This document shows positions 45,679-55,856 of a DNA stretch of 64,000 nt, one piece after another. A program made the translations under genes and the position numbers. The stretch comes from Ascaphus truei (lineage: Eukaryota; Chordata; Amphibia; Anura; Ascaphidae): positions 47,842,214 through 47,906,213 of the forward strand of contig CM071573.1 of NCBI GenBank assembly GCA_036426205.1, read 5' to 3'. Every line of letters begins with the position of its first letter. Position 1 is the first letter of the stretch. The notes beneath the pieces were generated by a model. The model did no database searches. It was not told where the DNA came from and saw only the letters and a list, made by a program, of their open reading frames with translations.

Positions 45679-46080
45679 CGAACCAGTCCAAGTCCATTTC
45701 CCGGAATTTCACAGATTTTTCAGACCAAAATCCATTGGCGGATTGGGCACTAAAAAATCTGTGCGGATTAATCCAAATCCGCCATTGGACACAATCCTGA
45801 CGGGTTTTAAGAATCTGATTTGCGGATTCCACAATCCGTGGGCGGTTTGTTAAAAATCCACACAGATTAATTTGTGATGAGAGCGATAGATCCCCTCCTG
45901 CGCTTGAATCCATGCCCGGATTTAACAATGCGGCCACGGACTTCAGATTTCTCTCTAAAATAAAATAAAAAATCCAAAACTGTAGATTTGCCTTTTTGAG
46001 GCTGATTGGCGGAAATCTGCAGACCAAAGGAACCGGCTGATCCGAGGCGGATCAAAATCTGCAAAAAACCTCCCCACCTG
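45669..46080 (+). mobile_element. Dispersed repeat starting TAGAGATGGGCGAACC
   Basis: It shares its terminus and GGATTCCACAATCCGTGG-type internal words with the minus-strand copy at 23220-23664. No coding frame and no convincing right terminus. The family is not one I can name. Confidence 0.55.
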
Positions 46081-46822
46081 TATTTATGCCTCAGTGACTG
46101 ATAGCTACACATAGTGTATATGTATGAGACGGTCTATCCTGGAACCAGTTTGTGTGTTTTCTCTGCTCTGAAGCTGCCAGCACTCCTCAGTCTAGTTTGT
46201 TACAAATGTAGCAATCCGATTGCTCCCAGCCTCTTGCCTTGGCAACCCCACTCTGCTCAAAACTCAGTTGGTTTGGCTTTCCTCCACTGCTATCCTTTGA
46301 TAGTTGATATAGTCCTTTGCTTGTTCCTGCCTGGACAGGAAAGCATGCTTCCTTTTGGAACCAATGTAATTTGGTAGTGAACTGTGAGCTAGTCCACCAA
46401 TCCGGTGCTCAAGAAACTTATTGTATGAAGTGCTGTGGTGCTATGGTTCCTTCTGGTGTGCATTTAGTTGTAGTGCCTGTCCGATTTATGTGTAATAAAG
46501 TCACTCTAACACACCTATGACCACGAAGGGCGAGGGGAAATGAATAACAAATAGAAAAAGGAGCAATATGTGCCCTTAAAGATAGTAAAGAATGCCTGAC
46601 AACTGGCTTAGCAATTAAGCACAAAGAACGTTGTCTTAAACACTCACGATTTTAGAACAGTTACGATTTGGGATAGGCACCCACTGCTTCAGGGCGGCGA
46701 ACCCCAGAGTCAGTAATCCCACCGAACTTGGAAGTACCATGCAGCTGTAGCCAAACGGAAGCATAAACACAGAAGTACAGAAGTTACAGCAAAACTGCGT
46801 GCTGCCAGGTAGAAGAGTCAGC
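46081..46822. other. STYK1: STYK1 intron sequence, unassigned
   Basis: Nothing recognisable apart from weak LTR-like CTGCCTGGACAGG words. Confidence 0.3.
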
Positions 46823-47053
46823 AAATTGGGGTTCCACAAAGGAAAAAACGGTGCACAACCGAAAGAGGCAAAGCTGGACGAAGTGACCATTCAAAAAAAG
46901 TTTCTTTGATAAAGCGTCCTGTGCGTGAAACGCGTTAGAGGATCTGCCAGGACTTTTCCGCCATGATTTTTAATCAATAAAACCTTTTTTTGAATGGTCC
47001 AGCTTTGCCTCTTTCGGTTGTGCACCGGTTTTTCCTTCATGGAACCCCAATTT
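46823..47053. mobile_element. MITE with ~70-bp inverted arms and GAAACGCG core
   Basis: Arms 46823-46900 and 46984-47053 are imperfect reverse complements (AAATTGGGGTTCC ... CTTTTTTTGAA). The centre contains TTGATAAAG, a short spacer, GTGAAACGCGTTAG, and then AATAAAACC. The same core recurs elsewhere in the window. Confidence 0.75.
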
Positions 47054-47661
47054 CCTTTTGGAACCAGCAGCCATTAGGAGCAGTCTGTTATCCCATCTCC
47101 TGGTAGAAATTATCTTAATTTGCCTCTCCCTCACTTATGCCACCTACCCGAGTGCCCCTCTTTGTTGTTATTTGCCTTTTACCATTAAAGAACAAAAGGA
47201 AAGAAGGACTCGCTGTGCATCTAAGGGGAGTGAGTTAACTACCTTCCTCTACCACTTGCCACAGTGTTCATGAGTCACAATACTGTCCACTCTCATGTTT
47301 GTGTGTCTTGTAGTCTACGTATGTGTTTACGCTATTCTCTTCTTTCTGTCTGTTTCCCTCAATCGTCCTCACTCATCCTTCCCTCTGTATCTGTCCTAAT
47401 TAGCTTTCTATTTTTTAATAGAAAGTCCCTACTTATATGGGTGACGTCTCTCGCTCTCTCAATTCTTTCTCTTTCCACTCTCTTCATTATCTACTGTATC
47501 TATCTGTCTCTTATCTCTCCATTTGTTCTTCTGCCGCCTCTCTCTCTTTCTCTCTTTCCTACTTGTCCATTTGCTCTCTCTCTTTTTGTTTCCTCCTTCT
47601 ATCATCCTGTCCCTCATCGTTCCTTCTCTAGCTGATCATTTTCTCTCCATTTCTCTCTCAG
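47054..47661. other. STYK1: STYK1 intron, pyrimidine-rich 3' part
   Basis: From 47330 to 47660 the intron is C/T-rich, dominated by TCTCTC words, ending in the acceptor of the next exon. Confidence 0.5.
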
Positions 47662-47843
47662 ACTCAGCTGGACCAAAGGATGTCCATGATTTTCTGCAGA
47701 GGGCAAAGTTTCAGGCCTGGCTGGCCAAGCACACAAACCTGGTGGAAATGCTCGGATGCTGCTCTGAGCAGGAGCCCTTCTATATGCTGCTGGAGAGTGT
47801 GGAGCCAGGGACACTCCTACACTTCCTATGGGAGTGCCGCAGG
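47662..47843 (+). CDS. STYK1: STYK1 exon: kinase N-lobe to hinge
   Basis: Acceptor TTTCTCTCAG after a long pyrimidine-rich stretch, donor GTAAGG at 47844. It encodes the helix C region (KDVHDFLQRAKF), HTNLVEMLGCCSEQEPFYM and LLESVEPGTLLHFLWECRR, the hinge and start of helix D. HxNLVxxxGCC is conserved between this protein and human STYK1. The exon ends in phase 0. Confidence 0.92.
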
Positions 47844-48021
47844 GTAAGGGAGAGAAGAGAGATCAAGAGAGAAGGAAATGAAGAGAGGAGGAGAGCAAGG
47901 AGGAAAAGAGAATGAAAACATCTGAGAAATGGTCTGAATTTGAGGGATTTGGATAATGATTTAAAAGACCCCCTACTCAATACAGTGAGGTTACACGCTT
48001 TGTTACAGTAATTATATATTA

Positions 48022-48324
48022 GGCTGCGGACATAGTGCACGCGATGGCGCGCGGTCACTAACAAATGCATGTAAGTGCTCCAGTCTGGCCATGCTGCGTG
48101 CTGCAGGACGCACGCAACGGCACGGCAGGATTTTGTGCAGTCAACATTTTTCGATTTTTCACGCGACGGTCGCGTCACGTGAGCATTTCCACCATGAGGG
48201 CAAACCAGGCTGGTGACATCACAGCCACGCCTCCCCGTTGAATGCATGAACAGTGTCCACAGATCGCTGAGGCGACAGGCCCGCGTGCCAACAGCGCTCT
48301 GTCGTGCGCACTATGACCGCAGCC
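48022..48324. mobile_element. MITE with TTA target duplication (Harbinger-like)
   Basis: Ends GGCTGCGGACATAGTGC and the complement of GGCTGCGGTCATAGTGC at the right, flanked by TTA on each side (48019-48021, 48325-48327). The interior is CpG-rich without coding sequence. A 3-bp TTA duplication is typical of PIF/Harbinger elements; the superfamily call rests on that alone. Confidence 0.75.
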
Positions 48325-48327
48325 TTA

Positions 48328-48681
48328 GATTACTTCTCACCATATATAAATAGGAGCCAGAGAGAGAAAGAGAGGAGAGAGAAACAGATTAAGAGAGAGA
48401 GGGCATGCGGATGTGGAGGACAAATGGGAGGAAGAGGGGGAAAGGGTGATGTGTTATTTTTGTTTATTTGTGAAGCTCCAACAGATTCCGCAGCGTAGTA
48501 CAATGGGGTACATAGTTATGTATGTTACAAAAACATAAACACTTACATACAGGTGAGGACAAACATACACAAACAGGTACAGAGTGGAAATGAGGGCTCT
48601 GCTGTGTTAGGGAACAAGAGTAGCCAGTGAGATCATCGTTAATGTCTCAATGAATGAATATGGACTGTCCCTTTCTCTCAG
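48328..48681. other. STYK1: STYK1 intron sequence
   Basis: A purine-rich AGAGAGAAAG tract at 48356-48400 and otherwise nothing recognisable. Confidence 0.35.
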
Positions 48682-48765
48682 GATGTCATGTCTATGGATG
48701 GGATACTCTATGACCTCACAGAGCGTCAGGTTTACATCATAGCTCTGCAGATTTTGTCAGCGCTG
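48682..48765 (+). CDS. STYK1: STYK1 exon: helix D-E region
   Basis: Exactly 28 codons (DVMSMDGILYDLTERQ to LSAL) between acceptor CTTTCTCTCAG and donor GTACGT. DVMxMDGxLYDLTExQVY is a family signature. Phase 0 at both ends, so skipping it would keep the frame. Confidence 0.92.
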
Positions 48766-49288
48766 GTACGTGTGGCCACTCCTGTTCCCCTCCGTACCCT
48801 TCTTTTTGGGGGTCATTCCTTTTCATCCTCCTCACCCCCACATTTTCTTTCTTTTCTTTTCCATGAGACCTGCACTATTTCTGTCTCTGTTGGGAATCTG
48901 TTCTTTGCACTCACTACTTACCTCATTTTTAGGTATATTTTGAATTCCTTGAGAACGCCACATTTTTTAATATTCACAAAATCACCGCGATTTGAAAATA
49001 ACCGCCACTAATCTTTTGTTTGGTCTTTTTTAATTCAAAATGTAGCGAATATTTGGAAATTTGGCGCTAGTAAATTGGTGAATATTTGAACATTTGCAAA
49101 AGAAATGTGAAAATTTGTGATCTGGAACATTTTTTTGGGGGGAAAAAAGCAAATATTTGAACAATTCAGGGTAAACGGAAACGTTGACTATTTCTCTTTG
49201 ATTTCTGACCCTGAAAGCTCCTTCCTGCTGCAGTGTCCCCAGCACCATCTCCCTGTATCTCTCACTTTCCCCTCCGCTCCTCTCCCAG
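48766..49288. other. STYK1: STYK1 intron sequence
   Basis: AT-rich, with AATATTTGAA/TTTGGCG words between 48930 and 49170 in both orientations that may be an eroded palindromic repeat. Confidence 0.3.
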
Positions 49289-49497
49289 GAGTTCCTGCAC
49301 CAGCGCAGCCTCCTGCACGGGGATGTGGCCGCTCGTAACGTCCTAATCCAGCGCAATGCCACGGCGAAACTGACCGGACTGGGCGGGGCCTGTGAGATGC
49401 GAAAAGGAGGGGCGTTTCCCTCTCGCCGCCCCGCCCCCCTCAAATGGATGGCGCCAGAACGACTCCTTCATTTGCCTCTCTCTGCCAAATCTGATGT
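49289..49497 (+). CDS. STYK1: STYK1 exon: catalytic and activation loops
   Basis: Acceptor CCTCTCCCAG, donor GTGAGT. The catalytic loop reads LLHGDVAARNVLIQ, so HGD replaces the usual HRD, as in human STYK1. The magnesium-binding DFG is replaced by GLG (TGLGGACE), also a family trait. The activation segment ends with KWMAPERLL, the APE motif. It ends two bases into the valine codon of DVWSFG. The degenerate DFG makes kinase activity uncertain from sequence alone. Confidence 0.92.
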
Positions 49498-49849
49498 GTG
49501 AGTCTCCAGTTTCGCTACTAACATCTGGCAAACCATAAAAACCATTAAAACCACAAGGGAACCAACAACAAATTCTGGGGGATATGTATCAAACTGCTGC
49601 TCTCATTTCTTTGGTTCAAGACATAATTTTGACCCTTTCACTGCCACAGTAGCATGGCAGCAGCTCTGGCACTAAAAGCGTGCTGAGACCTATTTATCCC
49701 AAGCAGCATGGACTCAGATAAATGAGGTTTGGGAGTGTGGACCACAAAAATTGACTTTCATTGGAAAATGTCTGGACAAAGTCTAGAGGTGTAGTGGTTA
49801 AAGTTTCATACTATTTATCATCCCTCTACTTACCAGTCCACATTTTAGG

Positions 49850-50040
49850 AATAGAAGAGGAAAAACAGAGTCTGGGCGGTCACTGCTCTCCATAAACAAT
49901 ACAAGCGCAATTAGTAAAAGAAAAAAGCTTTATTTAATAAAAAATAGACATCAGTTGAGGTAGAAAAAACCTCCTACTTGTTTCGTCCTGACAAAAGGAC
50001 TTTATCAAAGAGTACAGAAAACTTTACACACAGCTGATCT
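49850..50040 (-). repeat. Repeat carrying the GAAAC core module
   Basis: On the minus strand CTTTGATAAAGTCCTTTTGT, then CAGGACGAAACAAGTAGG, then AATAAAGC about 60 bases later. GTCC and GGAC can pair around the TTTTGTCA loop. Confidence 0.55.
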
Positions 50041-50339
50041 CTATTTAGGCAATGACACGATCTGATAGGACAAAGACAAAACGTATGCATGCAGCACATC
50101 TGATGGATAATGAGATAATCAAAAGACTAGTGCTGCAGTGACTTGTCGTGCATACCCATACAGAGACTGCTATGTGTAACAGACATACAACGTTGCTTAA
50201 ATAAACATAATATACAATGGTATGGTAACATCATGAAGTTGTTAAAGATACAAGTTTGGAGGTTTGCTTCCCGGACTACTTGTGTGAACTTTAAAAAACA
50301 CATTATTGCCCTGTATCTTCACAGGTATACTGTATATGT

Positions 50340-50560
50340 GTGTGTGTGTATATATATATATATATAACGGAACTAGCCGTGTTAGTCCAGTTGCGATAGT
50401 GCAGAATAAATGAGTTCAAAATTAGGTGATACCTTTTTTATTTGGACTAACAATTTATGTCATAGTGAGAGTTTTCCTCTCTTCTTCAGGTCAGCAAACC
50501 TGATATACAAGGGTTTCTACACAGAATTTCTAGTCCTTACTGTGTTTTTTTCCCATATCT
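50340..50560. repeat. (TG/TA)n plus dispersed repeat
   Basis: A GTATATGTGTGTG(TA)9 tract (50330-50365) adjoins AACTAGCCGTGTTAGTCCAG and CTTCTTCAGGTCAGC. The latter phrases are those of a dispersed vertebrate interspersed repeat whose class I cannot fix. It ends just before the microexon acceptor. Confidence 0.45.
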
Positions 50561-50565
50561 TTCAG

Positions 50566-50606
50566 CTGGTCCTTTGGAGTTTTTCTCTATGAGATGATAA
50601 CTTTAG
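50566..50606 (+). CDS. STYK1: STYK1 microexon: helix F (WSFGVFLYEMITL)
   Basis: A 41-base exon between acceptor CATATCTTTCAG and donor GTAAGT. It completes V-WSFG and encodes WSFGVFLYEMITL, conserved in tyrosine-kinase-like helix F. Flanking phases (2 in, 1 out) fit both neighbours exactly. Confidence 0.9.
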
Positions 50607-51323
50607 GTAAGTTATTCCCTGTGTGTGACCTCTGGGTCACTGTGTGCACTGCAATACTGTCACGGCCCCTTTTATTCTCCAACATCTCCAGTTTGCTTGG
50701 GTATTTTTTTTCCCGAATGCCACGCACTTCACCGCGTTCATGCCGCATTCATGCCGAGAAAGCGCCAATAGTACTGTAGTTATCAGTGAAAGTTTGTATA
50801 CAGCACGCCGCTCATAATGTTCCGTCCATAATGTTACAGTAGCTTGCTTGTGTACCTCTAATACAGACCTCACATAACTGTGAGACTGTAATGTTGAAAA
50901 CAGTTGAAAACAATTAAATAAGCACAGCGCTAATACTGTCAATGCACGCGGCCACGGCTTTAAATGCCGGAACATGCCGCATCAAACACTGCATCTGCCC
51001 GCGTTTTTAAAAGTCGCGCTGAAACGGCCGCAGGAGGCTAAAGGCGGCCACCACTGTATGTGTGACTGACAGCTCCCTGTGTGCACTTTTCTGTGTGTGT
51101 GACTCCACTGCTATACGTGTGCACTGGTTTACATGTGACCCTCTATCCATGTGAACAGTGCTCTATAACACTTGCTGTATGCTTTGTTCTATGCCATGCT
51201 CTAAGTCTATACCCATGAACCCGATGCTAATGCAAGTAGCAAACTCATTATCACTGCCCCTGTTTTATGAGCCATGCAGCTCTAAAGTAGCCTAGAATCC
51301 TCAATCTCTCAACTATATTCCAG
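50607..51323. other. STYK1: STYK1 intron sequence
   Basis: A GC-richer patch at 50720-51060 contains GCCGCATTCATGCCG words in inverted arrangement, perhaps a decayed MITE. No gene. Confidence 0.3.
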
Positions 51324-51420
51324 GGGCTCCCCCTTATCCTGAGGTTCCTCCTGCCAGTATCCTGCAACACTTACAGCGTGGTAACATCATGAAGATACCC
51401 TCCAGCTGTCGAGCAACCCT
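51324..51420 (+). CDS. STYK1: STYK1 exon: kinase C-lobe
   Basis: Acceptor ATATTCCAG, donor GTAAGG. It encodes APPYPEVPPASILQHLQRG and NIMKIPSSCRATL. APPYPEVPP with ILxHLQR is nearly identical in human STYK1. Confidence 0.92.
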
Positions 51421-51623
51421 GTAAGGAACCAAGTTCTCATCTCTTTTTTCATGGAACTATCCCTTTTTATGTCTTGTTGTAAGGGTGTCATTTTGTTCTT
51501 GTATATAGTCTGGTATCAGAGAATAAGCTTCCTAACATACAGTATGTCAGTTTAATTTTGTTATCATGGAAAATTTGAGTTTCTTGTTCTGACATTGCAG
51601 CTTTCGCTGTATGTATATATTTT

Positions 51624-51768
51624 GATCAAAAATAGAAAAAGAGGCTCCACTGGTCTTCCAAAACTTATAACATTTATTGCACAAACATCAACGTTTCGGT
51701 CCCCTTGCGAACCTTTGTCAAGATAAAGTGTAAGTGACAGTGCATGTATTATATACCCTCTATGCAAA
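51624..51768 (-). repeat. Repeat carrying the GAAACG core, copy A
   Basis: Reverse complement of 54935-55068: AAATAGAAAAAGAGGCTCCA, TTTATTGCACAAAC and CAACGTTTCGGTCCCCTTGC. On its minus strand the order is TTGACAAAGG, GACCGAAACGTTG, GCAATAAATG. Confidence 0.8.
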
Positions 51769-51983
51769 ATCTAGAGTCAATCATCACTACTATTACATAT
51801 GTAAAGAGACACAAAGATTGGTGCAAGCAGGTATAAGGGTCTCCCTAAACCATAGACAGATACAAAAATAAAAGAGTACCTGCCGCACTCATAAACAGCT
51901 GTAAGCTCTTCAGAGCAGGGACTCCTTTTCCTAAAAGTTACTTTTAAGTTTGAAGCACTTCTTCCCATTATGTGTTATTTGTA

Positions 51984-52429
51984 CAGCTCAACCCCATGGT
52001 TTCCAATTTAAAAACATCTCCAAGCTTTTTAATTTTATAACATTCAATGCTTTATTGCTAATGGACACACGCGGAGAGACATACATACCCCCCTCCTCCT
52101 ACACCATGTGGGAATTGAACCCATGATCTTTCATATGCTGGTGCAATTCTCTAGCTGCTACACCACAGGGTTGGTGTGATTAATCTTACTCTATAAACAA
52201 ACTTAACATCTGCACAGTGCAGCATCATGGTGTTATAAAGTTGTTTATAGAGTCAGATTCATCACACCAACCCTGTGGTGTAGCATCTAGAAAATTGCAC
52301 TAGCATATGAAAGATCATGGGTTAAATTCCCGCATGGTATAATTTATAAATGCAGCCATTTCGCGATCCCGGTTATAATGCGGTCTCATTATGTGGACCC
52401 GAGCACCGCGTTATAACGGGGTTCAGCTG
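51984..52429. mobile_element. MITE inserted in the L2 fragment
   Basis: Ends CAGCTCAACCCC and the complement of CAGCTGAACCCCGTTATAAC, preceded by TA. Same family as 43844-44073 but about twice as long because it carries the tRNA-like inverted pair at 52103-52338. Confidence 0.8.
52103..52338. repeat. Inverted pair of tRNA-like sequences
   Basis: Arms 52103-52204 and 52238-52338 are near reverse complements around a 33-base loop. Read outward, each arm has a box A-like TGGTGTAGCAKCTAG and box B-like GGGTTMAATTCC at tRNA spacing. They look like two tRNA genes or SINE heads facing each other. Changes at box positions make an active tRNA unlikely. Confidence 0.75.
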
Positions 52430-52495
52430 TGTTATTTATATGATTAGCACGTGTATTACTGCTGTGAAGCGCTATATAAATAAAGATATACATAC

Positions 52496-52971
52496 AGCTG
52501 TGTCACCAATAGAGGTGGAAAAAAGCAGTTTAATGCAAAGAGAACAAAAATCTCATAAACAGAGCATACTACACAGGGCACTGTCAGACAAATACTCCCC
52601 CAGAGAGGGGTATACCTAGAATACTGGGGAAGGGGGGGAAGGTAGACAATCAGAGAATCACAATCACTGTTCTAGATACTAAAAATATCACAATAAAGCG
52701 CAAAAAAACACAATCCAAAAATCAAGGGGGACAGCTACGTCTCGGGCACTTAGCCTTTCTTGCCCCGTTCCCACATAATAATGGTACTTCCCTTCAGGAG
52801 GAAAAAAAGAGTCCCGTAGTTACAATGTAAACTGTGACAACTTAATTTGTAGGAAAGATCCAAAGATCTCATCACCACACCGTCCAGCATGCAAGAGGAG
52901 TGTTTCTTTATATACCCTCTATGGCCGCGGCATATGACAAAATGGCGCCAAGAACCTACAATGAAACCTAT
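52496..52971. other. STYK1: STYK1 intron, mixed repeat sequence
   Basis: The minus strand contains AAGAAAGGCTAAGTGCCCGA and GACGTAGC (52733-52766), a variant of the GAAACG module. CTACAATGAAACCTATGC (52954-52971) and its surroundings recur inverted at 54872-54940. Confidence 0.4.
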
Positions 52972-54083
52972 GCTGCAAAATGCAGCAAAGGGGTCGTAAA
53001 GTGTACAAGTTGCCATGAAGTGAGTAATAGTATTAAAATGACGGTAGCCATAGCTACGAGAAGTAAACAAGGCACACATAGAACCGCACCGCATTGTAGC
53101 ACCAAGATCTAACAGCATAAGGCAGGGGGGCGCAGACTTTTCCTACCTTATCTTTGGCTACGCCATGGCAACATGTGTCAAATGACGCCACGGGGGTCAC
53201 GTGATGTCACATGACCCGTGCGTCATTTTACGCTGGATATTAGGTAAGGGGGGGCGCGAGCACAGGGCCTGACAAGCGGGGGGGGGCTGACAGGCAGGGG
53301 GGGGGGGCGCAGCACAGAAAGTTTTCACACCCCTGGTATAAGATAATAATATAGATAAATGAACAAATATATATATACTGTACAAAGATTAACCTTAAAT
53401 GCCGGTAAATATGTTCCTGTATGCATTTCTCAGTGTGTGTGACTCCTGGGTCACTTTGTGCACTGCTATACGTGCACATATATTAGAATAGAAATTTAAA
53501 AAGTAGTGTAATAAAGTGCAAATAGCGCTAGAAATTATATGGTACAAACAAACAACATGTATGTATATGGCTCATTTATATGTGACTGATATTTGTGCTG
53601 TCTGTGTTTTGCATCAGGTGACTTGTTACCTTTTTTCCCCACTTTGAATATCTGATTGAGCTTCCGCTGGGTTATATCTCTTTGACTTGTGAAAGTATGA
53701 TAAATGTGATGCTCGGTCTTGGTATATTTTATACATGCATGTTGTTTGTTTGTACCATATAATGTCTAGCGCTATTTGCACTTTATTACAATTCTTTTTT
53801 TATTCCTATTCTAATATATGTACAGTCCGTCAGAATTATATATTGCAACATATTTACCGGCATTTAAGATTAATCTTTGTATAGTACCGTATATATATAT
53901 ATTTGTTAATCTTTTAATATTATTATCTTATGCCTTATGCAGTTACATCCTGTTGCTGCAATGCGGTGCGGTTCTATGTGTGTCTTGTTTACAACTGGTA
54001 GCTATGGCTACCGTCATTTTACTACTATCACTCAGTTTATGGCAACTTGTACACTTTACGAACCTTTTGCTGCATTTTGCAGC
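52972..54083. mobile_element. Palindromic element with a hAT-type MITE in one arm
   Basis: Arms 52972-53413 and 53849-54083 are reverse complements once the 213-bp insertion at 53123-53335 is ignored. Inner segments (53476-53566 and 53734-53820) also pair, so nearly the whole block is one palindrome centred near 53650. There is no coding sequence. Confidence 0.75.
53123..53335. mobile_element. hAT-like MITE
   Basis: Ends CAGGGGGGCGCAGACTTTTC and the complement of CAGGGGTGTGAAAACTTTC. Flanks GCATAAGG and GTATAAGA agree at 6 of 8 positions, as for the 8-bp duplication of hAT elements. The interior has inverted GTCACGTGATGTCACATGAC-like words and G runs. Confidence 0.75.
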
Positions 54084-54871
54084 TGTGACATAGTCCAAAG
54101 ATGTTAGGCAGCTTTCTGCCCCGTTTTAGGTCAGAAAGTGCAGAAATAGTTAAAAAATGATCCATTCCACAGCTTCACATTAACTCAGACTGGTGGATGG
54201 AAAATCCAGACCGCAGATTACAATGGGTCTAGTTCTCCCTCACCTGCTTTTCTAATCACTTGCACAGGTATTTAGAACAGAGAGGTTTGCATTTCACTCT
54301 CTCTCCTTAGAGCCTGGAGGCTGGGGGTATCGCTGCTCCCCTGTTTCCAGTTTCGGGGTGGACGGCCCCTCCAAGTATCACAGTACCAGAGGATTTGCCT
54401 GGACACTTGGGACCGAGTTCCCACCACGAACAGATAAGACAAAACAAATGTTTATTGCTGTTGCTAAAAGACTGTGCTGTATCTAGTGACCCTAAATGAG
54501 AGGGCATTGTTTTAAGCTGGGGAACCAGGTTAGTTGGCCAGCAGCAGTTAGGGGCTGATTCTGATGTATAGTTAGATCCCTGAAAGGGATAGGATTTCTT
54601 TATATGATTTGGTTTTTATTTCTTAAAAGTGACACTATGTGAAGTGCTATGACACTGATATAAGTGAACCACTGAATGAAAATGTCTGAGTGCCTCTTGC
54701 CTACACATGTTAAAGCTGCAGTCCCTTACTTGGATGAAAATAAAGCAGGCAGAAGCCTGAGTTAAGCAATATAATACTTTGCATGACCCTGTTTGTTGTA
54801 TAATTAACCCTAGAAGACTGTGTCGGGAAAAACCCAGACAGACGTCAGCGCTACAAAAGAGGGGCGTTTGT
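54084..54871. other. STYK1: STYK1 intron sequence, unassigned
   Basis: No repeat family or gene recognised. Confidence 0.3.
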
Positions 54872-55068
54872 CACACAGCATAGGTTTCATTGTAGGTTCT
54901 TGGTGCCGTTTTGCATATGCCGCGCCCATAGAGAGTATACATTACATGCACTGTCACTTACACTTTATCTTGACAAAGGTTTGCAAGGGGACCGAAACGT
55001 TGATGCTTGTGCAATAAATGTTATAATCTTTGGAAAATCAGTGGAGCCTCTTTTTCTATTTTTGTTCT
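54872..55068 (+). repeat. Repeat carrying the GAAACG core, copy B
   Basis: 54935-55068 is the inverted counterpart of 51624-51768. 54872-54940 is the inverted counterpart of about 52910-52975. Both join here in one piece, so this copy shows the family's original continuity. Confidence 0.75.
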
Positions 55069-55359
55069 ACCTGTGACTCCGCACCCAGCGGGACCATAGG
55101 TGCTGTGCACCCATGACGATTTGTTACCTGGTATAGTGAGTGCACCTATCTTTAGACTATTGTAGATATTTTGATACCATATGACAGGCCCGTCAAATTC
55201 AGAATTGTTTGGGGGCCAATTCTTAAATCCGACTGCAAGACTCAGGCAGCATTATCAGAGGGGCGGAAGAAAAAATATAAAGTAACCTACAGCCTAACTG
55301 ACTCACAGTGTCACGATAACCTACACATGCAAATATGTAAAGGTCACTGGTATCTCTTG

Positions 55360-55620
55360 CCCCCATCCTCTCACCCCCATCCTCTCTCCCTCTTCTCTCT
55401 CCATCCCCTTTCTCTCAACCCCCATCCCCTCTATCTCCCACCCAACCCCTCTCTCTCTTCCCCTCTATATCTCTTCCCCATACCCCCTGCCTCCCCCCAT
55501 GCCTCTTCTCTCTCTTCCTCAACTCCCCTATCTCTTCCCCATCCCCTCTCTCCTAACCCCCCTCTCCCTCCATCCCCTATCTCTCCCCCAAACACTCCCC
55601 CCCAAACAGCCACACATCCT
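55360..55620. repeat. Pyrimidine-rich minisatellite-like tract
   Basis: CCCCATCCTCTCTCCC-type words. It lies in the last STYK1 intron, 240 bases before the final exon. Apparent Pro/Ser/Leu frames are compositional. Confidence 0.8.
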
Positions 55621-55856
55621 ACCTACCTCCCTGACAAATAACCAAACTACCTTCATCCCGGCCAAATATGCTCTGGGTTTGACAGGCCTGAATGATATCA
55701 ATTCTTCCTCATGTGTTGATCTTTGTGGTATTATAAGATAGTTATTATGACTTGTGTACTGCACATTGTGACAGTGGGCTTGTTGTCTTAAAAACATAGT
55801 GTTATTGTGTATAGCGTCACAGCACACATAGGTTTCATGGTACAACTCTCTCACAG

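Larger units (their letters stand above)
51897..52495 (+). mobile_element. L2-type LINE 3' end split by a MITE
   Basis: TGTAAGCTCTTCAGAGCAGG to TTATGTGTTATTTG (51897-51981) continues after the insertion with TGTTATTTATATGATTAGCA to AAATAAAGATATACATAC (52430-52495), matching 18165-18345. The interruption is the element at 51984-52429. Confidence 0.8.

Noticed and set aside
55171..55641. 156-residue frame near the last STYK1 exon as an extra exon
   Set aside because: Most of it translates a CCCCATCCTCTC tract and no splice sites or homology support it.
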